A DNA stretch of 64,000 bases from Acidobacteria bacterium Ga0077522 (GTDB lineage Bacteria > Acidobacteriota > Vicinamibacteria > Vicinamibacterales > Vicinamibacteraceae), in contig LNDN01000001.1 in the NCBI GenBank assembly GCA_001464065.1, positions 1 through 64,000 on the forward strand. Direction: 5' to 3'. The stretch's first letter is position 1, and each line of letters opens with the position of its first letter. This document shows, piece after piece, positions 43,090 through 54,538 of this stretch. Both the position numbers and the translations under genes were made by a program. The notes below the pieces were generated by a model. That model was not told the DNA's origin. It was given only the letters and a program-made list of their open reading frames with translations, and did not search any database.

Positions 43090-46000
43090 TCAGAACGTGA
43101 AACGCGCCGCCAGCTGGAACTGGCGCCGCGCGAACGCCGACAGCGACTGCCCGAACGTGGGTCGGTCCACGAAGCTGTCGGGCAGCTGAAGGTTGGTGCG
43201 ATTCAACAGGTTGAAGCCCTCGAGGCGCAACTCGAGATTGCGCGTGCCGCCGAGCGCGAGCCGACGCGAGAGGACGGCGTCGACCGACGCGTACCCGGGA
43301 CCGATGAGGGTGTTGCGGCCGGCGTTGCCGTAGGTGTACTGCGGCGCGATGGCGAAGGCCCGCCCGTCATAGGTGACCACCTGCGTGCCGGCAGGCGGCG
43401 TGGAGCCGGTGACCTCGTTGGGACGATCGTAGGCGAACGTGCCGCCGCCCGTGTTGCCGCTGTTGCTGTTGTCGAAGCTGACGCGCGGCGTGAACGGTCG
43501 GCCCGACTGCACGGAGACGACGCCGGCGACCTGCCAGCCGCGGCCGAGCGCGCCGGCACCGAGGTCCGGCACGGCGTACGACCCGGTGAACACGACGCGA
43601 TGGCGGACGTCGAAGTCCGACAGGCTCCACTCCGCCGCCAGATTGCGGCTGTCCTGCGGCGTGTTGTCGTTGCCATCGGTGGCGAGGAAGGCCGACTGGT
43701 CGTCCATCGACTTCGACCAGGTGTAGGAACCGCGGAACGTGAACCGGTTGCCGGCACGGCGCACGGCGCCCACCTGCAGGGCGTGGTAGTCGGAGGTGGC
43801 CCCGGACTCCACCATCAGGATGTCGCCGTACTGCGGCAGGGGCCGGCGTGGCGGGAACGGGCCGGCACCGGGCAGGGCCTGGTTGATGTTGCGCTTGCGC
43901 ACCAGCTGCCGCCCGAACGACCCGACGTATCGCGCATCCACCGTCGTCTTCGACCAGGCGCGCTCGAGGCCGAGGCTGGTCTGATGCGCGTAGGCAGTGC
44001 GCATGTTCTGGTCGAGGGAGTTGTACGTCGGCTGCGTGGCGATGCCCTGGCCCGGGAACGGATCTTCGAGCGTGAGCAGGCGCTGGGCCGACGGGAAGTA
44101 CAGGCCGATGCCGAAGTAGGGCGGGTTGAAGTACAGCGCCGACGTCTCGATCAGCGTGCCGACGTTGTAGAACAGCCCGTAGCCGCCCTGCAGCATCGTC
44201 GTGCCCATGCCGGTGAGGTCGTAGTTGAAGCCGACGCGCGGGGCCAGGTTGTTGGAGTCCGAGGCGATACCCGAGCGGGGGATGCCGTTGGTGCCGACCT
44301 GCACGATCTGGCTGGTGGCCCGATCGTAGATGCGCATGCGGTCGTCGGCATCGACCGGCGGTGCGTTGAACTCGTAGCGCAGGCCCAGGTTGACGGTGAG
44401 GCGCGAGTTGATGCGCCAGTCGTCCTGGATGAACGTGTTGACCGACCAGGTCCGCAGCTTCTGCGCGTTGTCGTTGGTCCCGAGCAGCGACAGCGTCGGC
44501 AAGCCGAGCAGCAGGTCGGCGAACGGCGCACCGGTCAGCGCGCCGGCGAAGGTCACCTGCCCGCGGGCGAACAGGTGGTTCAGGCCGTCGGACTGGTAGT
44601 GGCGGAACTCGCCGCCGGTCTTCAGGTGGTGGCGCCCGAGCTGCGCGGTCAGCGTGTTGGCCAGATGGAGGGTGCGCGTGCTGCGTAGCACCGGCAGGTT
44701 CGGGTCGTCGCCGAGCGTCTCGTAGCCGCTGACGACGAAGGTCGGGAAGCCCTGGTCCACCGCGGGCAGCGACGGCCCGCGGATGCCGAGCGCCGCGAAG
44801 GCATCGGTGCCGGCGTTGGTCGGCAGGCTGTCGCGCTTGAGCGCATTGACCCCGACCCGCAGTTCGTTGACGAAGCGGGTCGAGATGGCCTGATTGAAGC
44901 CGGCGGCGAGGTTGTGCCCCTGGTCGAGCACCGAGGTGCCGAACGTCGGCAGGTTGCGGGCCCTGGCCGGGAACGGCAGGTCGCGATCCTCGCGCCCGAA
45001 CGTGTAGCGGACGTGGAACGGCTTGTCCTGCCACCCGTGATGATCGGTCTTGATGGTGAACTGGATGGCGTCGCGCCGTCCCTCTGGCGACGACACGTAG
45101 TTGGCCGCCCTGCCCGTCGTGTTGGCCCGCGGGTAGAGATCGGCAGCGGCCAGACCCGCCGCGCTCATGCGGGAGGCCGGGATGATGTTGCCCGGGAAGG
45201 GCCGCTGGGTGAACGGATCGATGATCGGCCGCCCGAGCGCGCTGAAGTCGCCGGCACGCTCCGCATCGGTCGGCACGCGTGCCAGTCGGGTGTCGGCTTC
45301 GTTGGCCCGGATGGCCTCGACGTTGACGAAGTAGAACGACGGGAACCGGCCCACCGGCCCGCCGATCGTGCCGCCGAACTGGTGCTTGCCGAGCGACGGC
45401 TTGTCGGTGCCTTCGGGCAGGAAGGCCGGCCGCGCGTCGAGCGCCTCGTCGCGGAAGTACTCGTAGGCCGAGCCCCGCAGCGTGCGCGTGCCCGACTTGA
45501 TGACGACGTTGACCTGGGCACCGGCGCTGCGGCCATGCTCCGCGTCGTAGGTGCTCTGGAGCATCGACACTTCCTTGACGGCGTCGAGGCTCGGATTCAC
45601 CACGAGGCGGTTGAGGAAGAGGTCGTTGTTGTCCACGCCATCGAGCAGGAAGTTGTTGGCCGCTTCCCGCGATCCGCTGTTGTTCAGGCCGGTGTTGCCC
45701 TGGGTGGAGAGCCGCGACCCCGGAGAGGGCGGCGCGACGCCAGGGGCCTGGAACGTGAACTGGATCACGTCACGCTCCGACACCGGCACCGTGACCAGCG
45801 TCTCGCCCTCGAACACCTGGCCGACGGTGCCGCTGCCGGCCCGCAACGTCGTCAGGTCGGCGCTGACCACGACCTGCTCGGTGACGTCACCGGGCACGAG
45901 CACCACGGCGACCGTGCCGCGCACGCCCGCCTGGACGGCGATGTCGCGCACGATCTCCGTCTTGAAGCCGTCGCGGCTGGCCTGCAGCGTGTAGGTGCCG

Positions 46001-46257
46001 GCCGTCAGCAGCGGAATCACCAGCAGCCCGGACGACGAGGTGGTGCCCTCGCGCATGAGGGCCGTCTGCTGGTCGGTGAGCGTCAGGGTGACGTCGGGCA
46101 GCCAGGCGCCGCTCTGATCGCGGACCTCGACGAAGAGCGTGGCGGCCATGGTCTGCGCGCGCGTCGGCGCCACCGGCATCGCGACGAGCGAGGCCAGCAG
46201 GCAGAAGCAGGCACGCCACCGGGGGGAGGTGCGGCGAGTGAAGAGTTGATCGAGCAC
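43090..46257 (-). CDS. TonB-dependent receptor with carboxypeptidase-regulatory-like N-domain (Oar-like)
   Basis: DQSGAWLPDVTLTLTDQQTALMREGTTSSSGLLVIPLL; plug NNFLLDGVDNNDLFLNRLVVNPSLDAVKEV; C-terminal RQFQLAARFTF. Confidence 0.92.
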   Translation of the reverse strand: MLDQLFTRRTSPRWRACFCLLASLVAMPVAPTRAQTMAATLFVEVRDQSGAWLPDVTLTLTDQQTALMREGTTSSSGLLVIPLLTAGTYTLQASRDGFKTEIVRDIAVQAGVRGTVAVVLVPGDVTEQVVVSADLTTLRAGSGTVGQVFEGETLVTVPVSERDVIQFTFQAPGVAPPSPGSRLSTQGNTGLNNSGSREAANNFLLDGVDNNDLFLNRLVVNPSLDAVKEVSMLQSTYDAEHGRSAGAQVNVVIKSGTRTLRGSAYEYFRDEALDARPAFLPEGTDKPSLGKHQFGGTIGGPVGRFPSFYFVNVEAIRANEADTRLARVPTDAERAGDFSALGRPIIDPFTQRPFPGNIIPASRMSAAGLAAADLYPRANTTGRAANYVSSPEGRRDAIQFTIKTDHHGWQDKPFHVRYTFGREDRDLPFPARARNLPTFGTSVLDQGHNLAAGFNQAISTRFVNELRVGVNALKRDSLPTNAGTDAFAALGIRGPSLPAVDQGFPTFVVSGYETLGDDPNLPVLRSTRTLHLANTLTAQLGRHHLKTGGEFRHYQSDGLNHLFARGQVTFAGALTGAPFADLLLGLPTLSLLGTNDNAQKLRTWSVNTFIQDDWRINSRLTVNLGLRYEFNAPPVDADDRMRIYDRATSQIVQVGTNGIPRSGIASDSNNLAPRVGFNYDLTGMGTTMLQGGYGLFYNVGTLIETSALYFNPPYFGIGLYFPSAQRLLTLEDPFPGQGIATQPTYNSLDQNMRTAYAHQTSLGLERAWSKTTVDARYVGSFGRQLVRKRNINQALPGAGPFPPRRPLPQYGDILMVESGATSDYHALQVGAVRRAGNRFTFRGSYTWSKSMDDQSAFLATDGNDNTPQDSRNLAAEWSLSDFDVRHRVVFTGSYAVPDLGAGALGRGWQVAGVVSVQSGRPFTPRVSFDNSNSGNTGGGTFAYDRPNEVTGSTPPAGTQVVTYDGRAFAIAPQYTYGNAGRNTLIGPGYASVDAVLSRRLALGGTRNLELRLEGFNLLNRTNLQLPDSFVDRPTFGQSLSAFARRQFQLAARFTF

Positions 46258-46298
46258 GGTCTTGCGCTGTCGGTACGGCCAGGCTGCAGTGCCTGGCG

Positions 46299-49241
46299 CT
46301 AGTTGCTGGGTGCGCGCTCGAGGAACGCGAGCAGGTCGCTGATCTCCCCGGGCGTGAGCGCGTTGAGCAGTCCCTCGGGCATCGGTGACGTGGTGGCCAC
46401 GGCCCGCGACTGCACGTCCTTGACGGGCACGGTGATCACCGGTGCGCCCACCTGTTGCACGGTCAGCGTGTCCGCCGTCTCAGACACTATCACGCCGACC
46501 ACGACCCGCTTGTTCTTCAGGACGATCTCGAGCGCCGCCCACTGCTCGGAGATGGCCTTGGACGGCGTCAGGATGGCGTCGAGCAGGTCGGCGCGGGCGA
46601 ACCGCTGCGCGACGGTCGACAGATCCGGTCCAGCCTCCTGGCCGAGGTCGCCATGGCGGTGACAGGTGCTGCACAGCGCCTTCTCGAACACGGCGGCGCC
46701 GCGCTCGGGCTTGCCGGTGTAGGCCATCGGGTCGAGGGTCATGTACTCGCGGAGCTCCTGCAACGACAGGCGCGTGGCGTTGTCGCCGAGGTTCTGCGGC
46801 CGCCCGGCGCTGGTCATGACCGGCGGGGGCGTGTAGGCGTCCATGTCCTCCTCGGCGATCCGGCGCTCGTCGGCCGGCAGATTGGTCAGCATCTCCTTCC
46901 ACATGTCGCGCATGTAGCCGGGAAAGCTGGCGCCGCCGCGCCACTTCTCTTCCTGGGCCGTCAGGAACCACTTCACGGCGGCGTCGCGCTGCGGCTTCTC
47001 CCAGCCGGCCTTCATCGTGCGCAGGCAGTACATCAGGAAGATCTGGTCGTCGCGATGGGTCCCGGGCGCGGTCAGGACGGCGACCATCTCTGCCAGCGCG
47101 CCCGGCGTCTCGAGGTAGGCCAGCGTGCGCGCGATCTCGCGATCGACGAGCGGCGTCCCGGTGGGGAACCGCTCGAGCAGGTGGGTCCCGAGGGCCGTGA
47201 ACTCCGTGGCGTGGCGGATGCCCCCGCTGCGGATGAGCCCGAGGTGCACGGCCCGCAGCAGGCCGGTCAGATCCTGGCCCGCCACCCCCGTCTGCAGCAG
47301 CGCCAGCTGTCGATCGAGCAGGGGCGGGATGTCGGTGGACACCGTGGCCGTCTGCGCCAGCAGGACCTGGGCCTCGACGGCCGCCGGCCACGTCGTCACG
47401 GCCAGCGCCGCCTCGCGCCACAGGTTGCGGTCGACGCGACGCAGCAGCTGCCGGGCGGCGTACCGCAGGTGGCGGTCGGGATGGCCGAGCAGCGGCAGGA
47501 CGTCGGCGACCGCATCGAACGGCGGCGGGTCGAGGGGATGGACACCCGACCGGACCAGCGCCTCGGCGGCGCGACGCTGAACCAGGGCCTCGCCGTCGCG
47601 CAGCAGTCCGACGAGCGCCGTCCGCGCCTGCGGCGTTCGATGCCGCCCCAGCTGCAGCGCGGCGGCGGCACGCACGTCGGCAGCCGCATCGCGGGCCAGC
47701 GTGGTCAGCCACGCGCTATCTGGGGCCTGCCCGTGCGTCAGCAGCAGTTCGAGGGCCCGTGCGCGGCGCTCGCCCGCGTCGGCGCTGCCCACGATGGCGC
47801 GCAGGCGATCGTTCCACGCCGCGCCGGCGGCCCGGCGGGCGTCCTCGATGGCCTTGCGACCGAAGGCCGATCGCGGCTGCGGCTGCGCGATGGCGCGGGC
47901 CACCGGATCGGCGGGCGGCGCGGGCCGCTGGCGTGCCGCGTCGGGGTGCCAGACGCGGTAGAGGCCGCCCCGCGTGCGGCGGCCGCCGAGGGCGAAGTAC
48001 ACCGCCCCGTCGGCGCCGACCTCGAGATCGGTCACATTGAGCGGCGTCCCCATGACGAACTCGCTGATGGCCTCCGTGTAGCTCGCGCCGGCCGGCTGCT
48101 GGCGGCCGACGAGAATGCGACCGCGCGACCAGTCGGCGACGAGGAAGGCATCGCGGTACTCGGAGGGAAAGGCCTCGCCCTGGTAGAAGGTGACGCCGAC
48201 CGGGGAGCCGCGTCCGAGTTCGGACAGCGACGGCAGGGTGTCGGGATAGACGGTCGGGAAGGGCCCGGATCCGTAGCGGAAGCCGTAGTCGGCGCCGGGC
48301 AACAGGTGCAGGGTGCGGACCGGACGGTACCAGGGCAGGTTGATGTCCCACTCCATGTCGGAGTCGAACGTGAACAGCTCGCCGGCCAGGTTGAACGCGG
48401 CGTCGTAGGCGTTGCGGAAGCCGCCGGCGACGATCTCGATCTCCGGCGTGGTGGCCGGCCCCGTGGCGGCCATGATGCCGGACAGGCTTAGGCGGGCGAT
48501 GAACCCGGCTGGCGCGCGCACCTGGTTGCCGTGCCCACGGGCATCGCCCATCACCGGCAGCAGTTGCTCTTCCCCGGCATTCTGGAACGGCGATCGCGCC
48601 GAGAACGACGCTTCGGTACCGCCGAAATTGCCGATCATCCAGTAGACGTCGCCGTCGGGCCCGAAGACGAGCGCGTGGGCACCGTGTTCGCCGATCGCGT
48701 ACGTGCTGCGCGCCACCAGGATGGGCGCCTCGCCGGCGCCATCGCCATCGGCGTCGGGGATGCGATAGAGGGAGGCGATCGTCGGCTTGCCGGGGCCATC
48801 GCACGTGGCCAGCAGGTCGCGGCCGGCAAACAGCAGGCCCTGGCAGTTGGTGACCGCGTCGGTGATCACCTGTTCGGTGTCGAAGACGCCGTCGCCGTCG
48901 GCATCACGCAGCCGCACCACGGGGCCGTACTCCTTCGACACGACCAGGTGGCCGTCGGCGTCGAAGGTGACGTTGACGATCGAGCCGGCCTTGCTCGCCG
49001 GATAGACCTCGGCGACGGCAAAGCCCGGCGGCACCTTCAGGGTCGCGCCCGCGGCGGCCGCAGCCTGACCGGCGGGGGCCTGCGCCGGCGCGCGTCGGGC
49101 GTCGAGGGTCAACCCGGTGACCAGACCGCCGGCGAGGAACACGAACGCCGCGGCGACGGCGCGTTGCGAGACACGTGGTGTGGGCATGGCTCTGGGCTGG
49201 CCACCCGAGAACCGGCGTCGGGCGGCGAGGCTCGTCGTCAT
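46299..49241 (-). CDS. PVC-type heme-binding c-type cytochrome with beta-propeller and HEAT-like repeats
   Basis: GAAVFEKALCSTCHRHGDLGQEAGPDLSTVAQRF; ILTPSKAISEQW; DVQSRAVATTSPMPEGLLNALTPGEISDLLAFLE. Confidence 0.88.
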   Translation of the reverse strand: MTTSLAARRRFSGGQPRAMPTPRVSQRAVAAAFVFLAGGLVTGLTLDARRAPAQAPAGQAAAAAGATLKVPPGFAVAEVYPASKAGSIVNVTFDADGHLVVSKEYGPVVRLRDADGDGVFDTEQVITDAVTNCQGLLFAGRDLLATCDGPGKPTIASLYRIPDADGDGAGEAPILVARSTYAIGEHGAHALVFGPDGDVYWMIGNFGGTEASFSARSPFQNAGEEQLLPVMGDARGHGNQVRAPAGFIARLSLSGIMAATGPATTPEIEIVAGGFRNAYDAAFNLAGELFTFDSDMEWDINLPWYRPVRTLHLLPGADYGFRYGSGPFPTVYPDTLPSLSELGRGSPVGVTFYQGEAFPSEYRDAFLVADWSRGRILVGRQQPAGASYTEAISEFVMGTPLNVTDLEVGADGAVYFALGGRRTRGGLYRVWHPDAARQRPAPPADPVARAIAQPQPRSAFGRKAIEDARRAAGAAWNDRLRAIVGSADAGERRARALELLLTHGQAPDSAWLTTLARDAAADVRAAAALQLGRHRTPQARTALVGLLRDGEALVQRRAAEALVRSGVHPLDPPPFDAVADVLPLLGHPDRHLRYAARQLLRRVDRNLWREAALAVTTWPAAVEAQVLLAQTATVSTDIPPLLDRQLALLQTGVAGQDLTGLLRAVHLGLIRSGGIRHATEFTALGTHLLERFPTGTPLVDREIARTLAYLETPGALAEMVAVLTAPGTHRDDQIFLMYCLRTMKAGWEKPQRDAAVKWFLTAQEEKWRGGASFPGYMRDMWKEMLTNLPADERRIAEEDMDAYTPPPVMTSAGRPQNLGDNATRLSLQELREYMTLDPMAYTGKPERGAAVFEKALCSTCHRHGDLGQEAGPDLSTVAQRFARADLLDAILTPSKAISEQWAALEIVLKNKRVVVGVIVSETADTLTVQQVGAPVITVPVKDVQSRAVATTSPMPEGLLNALTPGEISDLLAFLERAPSN

Positions 49242-49342
49242 CAGGATGACGCTATCAGCGTGACGCTATCACGGTGACAACGCCGCTGGTAGAGGTCGCC
49301 CTCGTTCGCCGGGGGTGTCGGGGCCGACTCCCGAGGTCCGAC

Positions 49343-50113
49343 CTACGGAATGACGCGGATCCCCGCCGTCAGGCCCCAGGCGTACGGCTTGCTGCCGTCG
49401 GCGCCGACGCCCACGCTTGGCCGGACGTAGGCGCCGAGGCGGCTGAACCACTGGTAGCCGACCTCGGCGCTGAGTTCGCCGTATGTGGACGCGCGGGCGG
49501 CGTCGAACACCACCTGCGGCTGCGTCGCCAGCCAGAGCCGCGACGTCGGCCGCCACACGCCGTAGAGACCGACGAGCGTGTCCTCCACCTCGGTGGCGAA
49601 CGCCTCACCCCCCATGCCGGTGCGATAGGAGAGGAACGGCGCCAGGATGGTCCCCGTCGCGGGCTGGAAGACGACCTGGACGTACGGCATCAGCGTGTGC
49701 ACGCCGAGCCCGAATTCCTGGACGGTGGCCGTGTCGATGGTGGCCCGCATCCCCACGAGCAGCCCCCGGCGCGGCGACAGCCAGGGCGTCCACTCGACGT
49801 TGGCCGACACGTCGCCGAGGCCGGTCTCCCGGCGGCCGGTCAGGTTGCCAACCACCAGCGGGAGTCCGGCGGAGAGGGCCACGCGGCGATGCAGGATGGG
49901 CACCACATGCCGGTACGTCGTCTCGTTGAGATGGAAACGCTCGAGGGTGACGTAGGTGGTGGCGACGATCACCTGATGCTGCAGGTTCAGCGGGTTGGTG
50001 CCGGTCTTGTCATCGGTCGGCGGCTGGTTCGGGGAGGCGCCCACGAGGCCCTGCGCCGAGGCGGGGCCGGCCAGGCCGAGGACGAGCAGGAGGCTGCCGA
50101 TCGAGGCACGCAT
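49343..50113 (-). CDS. Hypothetical outer-membrane beta-barrel-like protein
   Basis: Signal peptide MRASIGSLLLVLGLAGPASAQ; alternating beta-strand-like sequence. Confidence 0.65.
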   Translation of the reverse strand: MRASIGSLLLVLGLAGPASAQGLVGASPNQPPTDDKTGTNPLNLQHQVIVATTYVTLERFHLNETTYRHVVPILHRRVALSAGLPLVVGNLTGRRETGLGDVSANVEWTPWLSPRRGLLVGMRATIDTATVQEFGLGVHTLMPYVQVVFQPATGTILAPFLSYRTGMGGEAFATEVEDTLVGLYGVWRPTSRLWLATQPQVVFDAARASTYGELSAEVGYQWFSRLGAYVRPSVGVGADGSKPYAWGLTAGIRVIP

Positions 50114-50135
50114 CGGGCATCAATAGCACGGTGGC

Positions 50136-50318
50136 AATTGGAAATTTGAGAATGTGAAATTCCAGGCGGCTCGGCCTTTCGGCCTTCGCCGCTTGACACA
50201 GCGGGTAGGGCAGGCTCTCCCCGAGCCGGCCGTCTCCGGGGCTCCTGAAACGCCACAGGGGCGAGAGGCCGCAAGGCCCTCGCCCCCGTGAATTTCACAT
50301 TTCCAATTTCAAATTACC
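50136..50318. repeat. Composite intergenic repeat: inverted AT-rich heptamer arrays flanking a GC-rich hairpin module
   Basis: Left aattgga aatttga gaatgtga aattcca; right aatttca catttcc aatttca aattacc; interior ggggcgag-a-ggcc-gcaa-ggcc-ctcgcccc. Confidence 0.6.
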
Positions 50319-50322
50319 CACA

Positions 50323-53094
<2,772 letters not shown>

Positions 53095-53385
53095 TCCCTT
53101 CCTCCTCATGCCGGCACGAACCCTCCCCCGGGTCGGCGCACGGCGATGTCTATGTGAATCTGGCCCGTTCGAGCACCGAGACCGCCCGCCGCGGCAGACA
53201 TGCGGCGCCATCCCGTCCTGATCGGGCGCGCGCCGGGTGACGGCACGTCTTGGCGCTGCACACGAACCACTGTGGGAGGCGCGATCCGTCCTGCGTCGTG
53301 TCCTCGCTCGTGGTGACTCAGGGACCCGTCGCTCCGAGTGGCTGGGTGCTCTCGGGTAGGGCGAACTTCGGCGCTTCGGAGAGTC

Positions 53386-53414
53386 ACTATGCTCCCCAGC
53401 CTGAGGGTTGTCAA
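53386..53414 (-). promoter_or_regulatory. Sigma70-like promoter of nrdJ
   Basis: TTGACA-17 bp-CATAGT on minus strand. Confidence 0.6.
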
Positions 53415-53423
53415 CGGGAATTT

Positions 53424-53469
53424 ACACCACATCTTGTGCGTCCTGCCTGGATGACACCCAATATACAGG
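53424..53469 (-). promoter_or_regulatory. Candidate NrdR boxes upstream of nrdJ
   Basis: gcacaagatgtggtgt (12/16 to acacwatatatwgtgt) plus a weaker site acacccaatatacagg on + strand, 30 bp away. Confidence 0.5.
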
Positions 53470-53800
53470 CCAACGCCCGAATCTCCCGCAAGGCGTTCCA
53501 GCAGCGTCACTTACGGCGACGGACATGGGTCGGAGGCGCCTGGCAACGTGCCCGGAGGAGAGAGGCGAGGGCGGGAAACCGGTCGGTCCGGTCTCCCGCG
53601 CGGGTGGTGCGGGTCTCAGGAGGATGGTGCTCCTTGCGGAGCGGGGGTACTCCTTACGAGAGCAAACGGGATGCCATCGGCCGATCCGGCCCGATCCGCC
53701 GTGTCTGGCGCCAGAGACGCGACAGAACAGCGGCCGCCGGAGGGACGCGTGCACGGGCAGCCCCGGCGAAAGCGGCCATGTGTACGGCGGAGATACAGGG

Positions 53801-53870
53801 GACGGGAACCGGAAGCCGGGCACCGGGCACCGGGCACCGGGGAACCGGATACCGGGAACCGGGAAACGGG
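53801..53870. repeat. Heptanucleotide tandem repeat (about 10 units)
   Basis: gacggga accggaa gccgggc accgggc accgggc accgggg (a) accggat accggga accggga aacggg. Confidence 0.85.
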
Positions 53871-53884
53871 CGCCGAGTTGGGAG

Positions 53885-53905
53885 GGCCGGCTCGCCGAGC
53901 CGGCC
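53885..53905. repeat. GC-rich palindrome at the 3' end of the downstream gene
   Basis: ggccggctc-type 9-bp stem gggccggctcgccgagccggcc overlapping the stop region of 53909..54538. Confidence 0.6.
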
Positions 53906-53908
53906 GCC

Positions 53909-54538
53909 CTACCGGCTCAGGCCCTTGGCGAGGGTCTCGGCCTTGTCGGCCAGGTACGACGCCAGCACGAAGTTGCGGTCGACGATCGCCTGCCTGGCCT
54001 GGTCCACGAAGCGGCGTGCCGTCTCGTGCTGCTGGCGGGCCTGCGGGCCCAGGGTCTCGGGCTTGACCCGATCCAGCAGACCATTGGCGCGATCGAGGAC
54101 TTCCGTGGTGCGGCGCTCCGCGTTGCTCTCGTCGGCGGTCTGCGGGGTCCTGAGCAGGGGCCCCGTGTTGGGGGCCGGCTCGGTCGGCGTCGGCGGGACG
54201 ACCTCGGGAGCCGCTTCGGGGCACGCCGGCTCGGCGGGCCGGGCCGCATCGGGGCGCGTCGACGTCGACCGCCCCGTCCGGGACGGACGCGAGGCCGGGG
54301 CCGGGCGCTCGACGGTGGTCGCCTCGGTGGGGGCGACGGGCTCGGGCGGCGTGGAGATGACCCGAGCAGGCGCCGGCGGGACATCCAGCGCCACGGACAC
54401 CGGCGCAGTGACCGGCGTGCCGCGGGTGCAGCCGCCCATGCCGAGGAGGACGAGCGCCGCGATCAGCAGGCGCGGTCTCCGATGGTGCCAGCCTCGAGCC
54501 GACATGGTGCGAATCACGAACCCTCTCCTCGTGGTCAT
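53909..54538 (-). CDS. Hypothetical proline-rich lipoprotein
   Basis: Lipobox-like LLGMGGC; Pro/Ala-rich; C-terminal helical region; overlaps downstream start of HK gene. Confidence 0.65.
   Translation of the reverse strand: MTTRRGFVIRTMSARGWHHRRPRLLIAALVLLGMGGCTRGTPVTAPVSVALDVPPAPARVISTPPEPVAPTEATTVERPAPASRPSRTGRSTSTRPDAARPAEPACPEAAPEVVPPTPTEPAPNTGPLLRTPQTADESNAERRTTEVLDRANGLLDRVKPETLGPQARQQHETARRFVDQARQAIVDRNFVLASYLADKAETLAKGLSR

Noticed and set aside
53095-53380. Definite cobalamin riboswitch upstream of nrdJ
   Set aside because: I could not find a convincing B12 box or canonical core; reported only as an unclassified structured leader.
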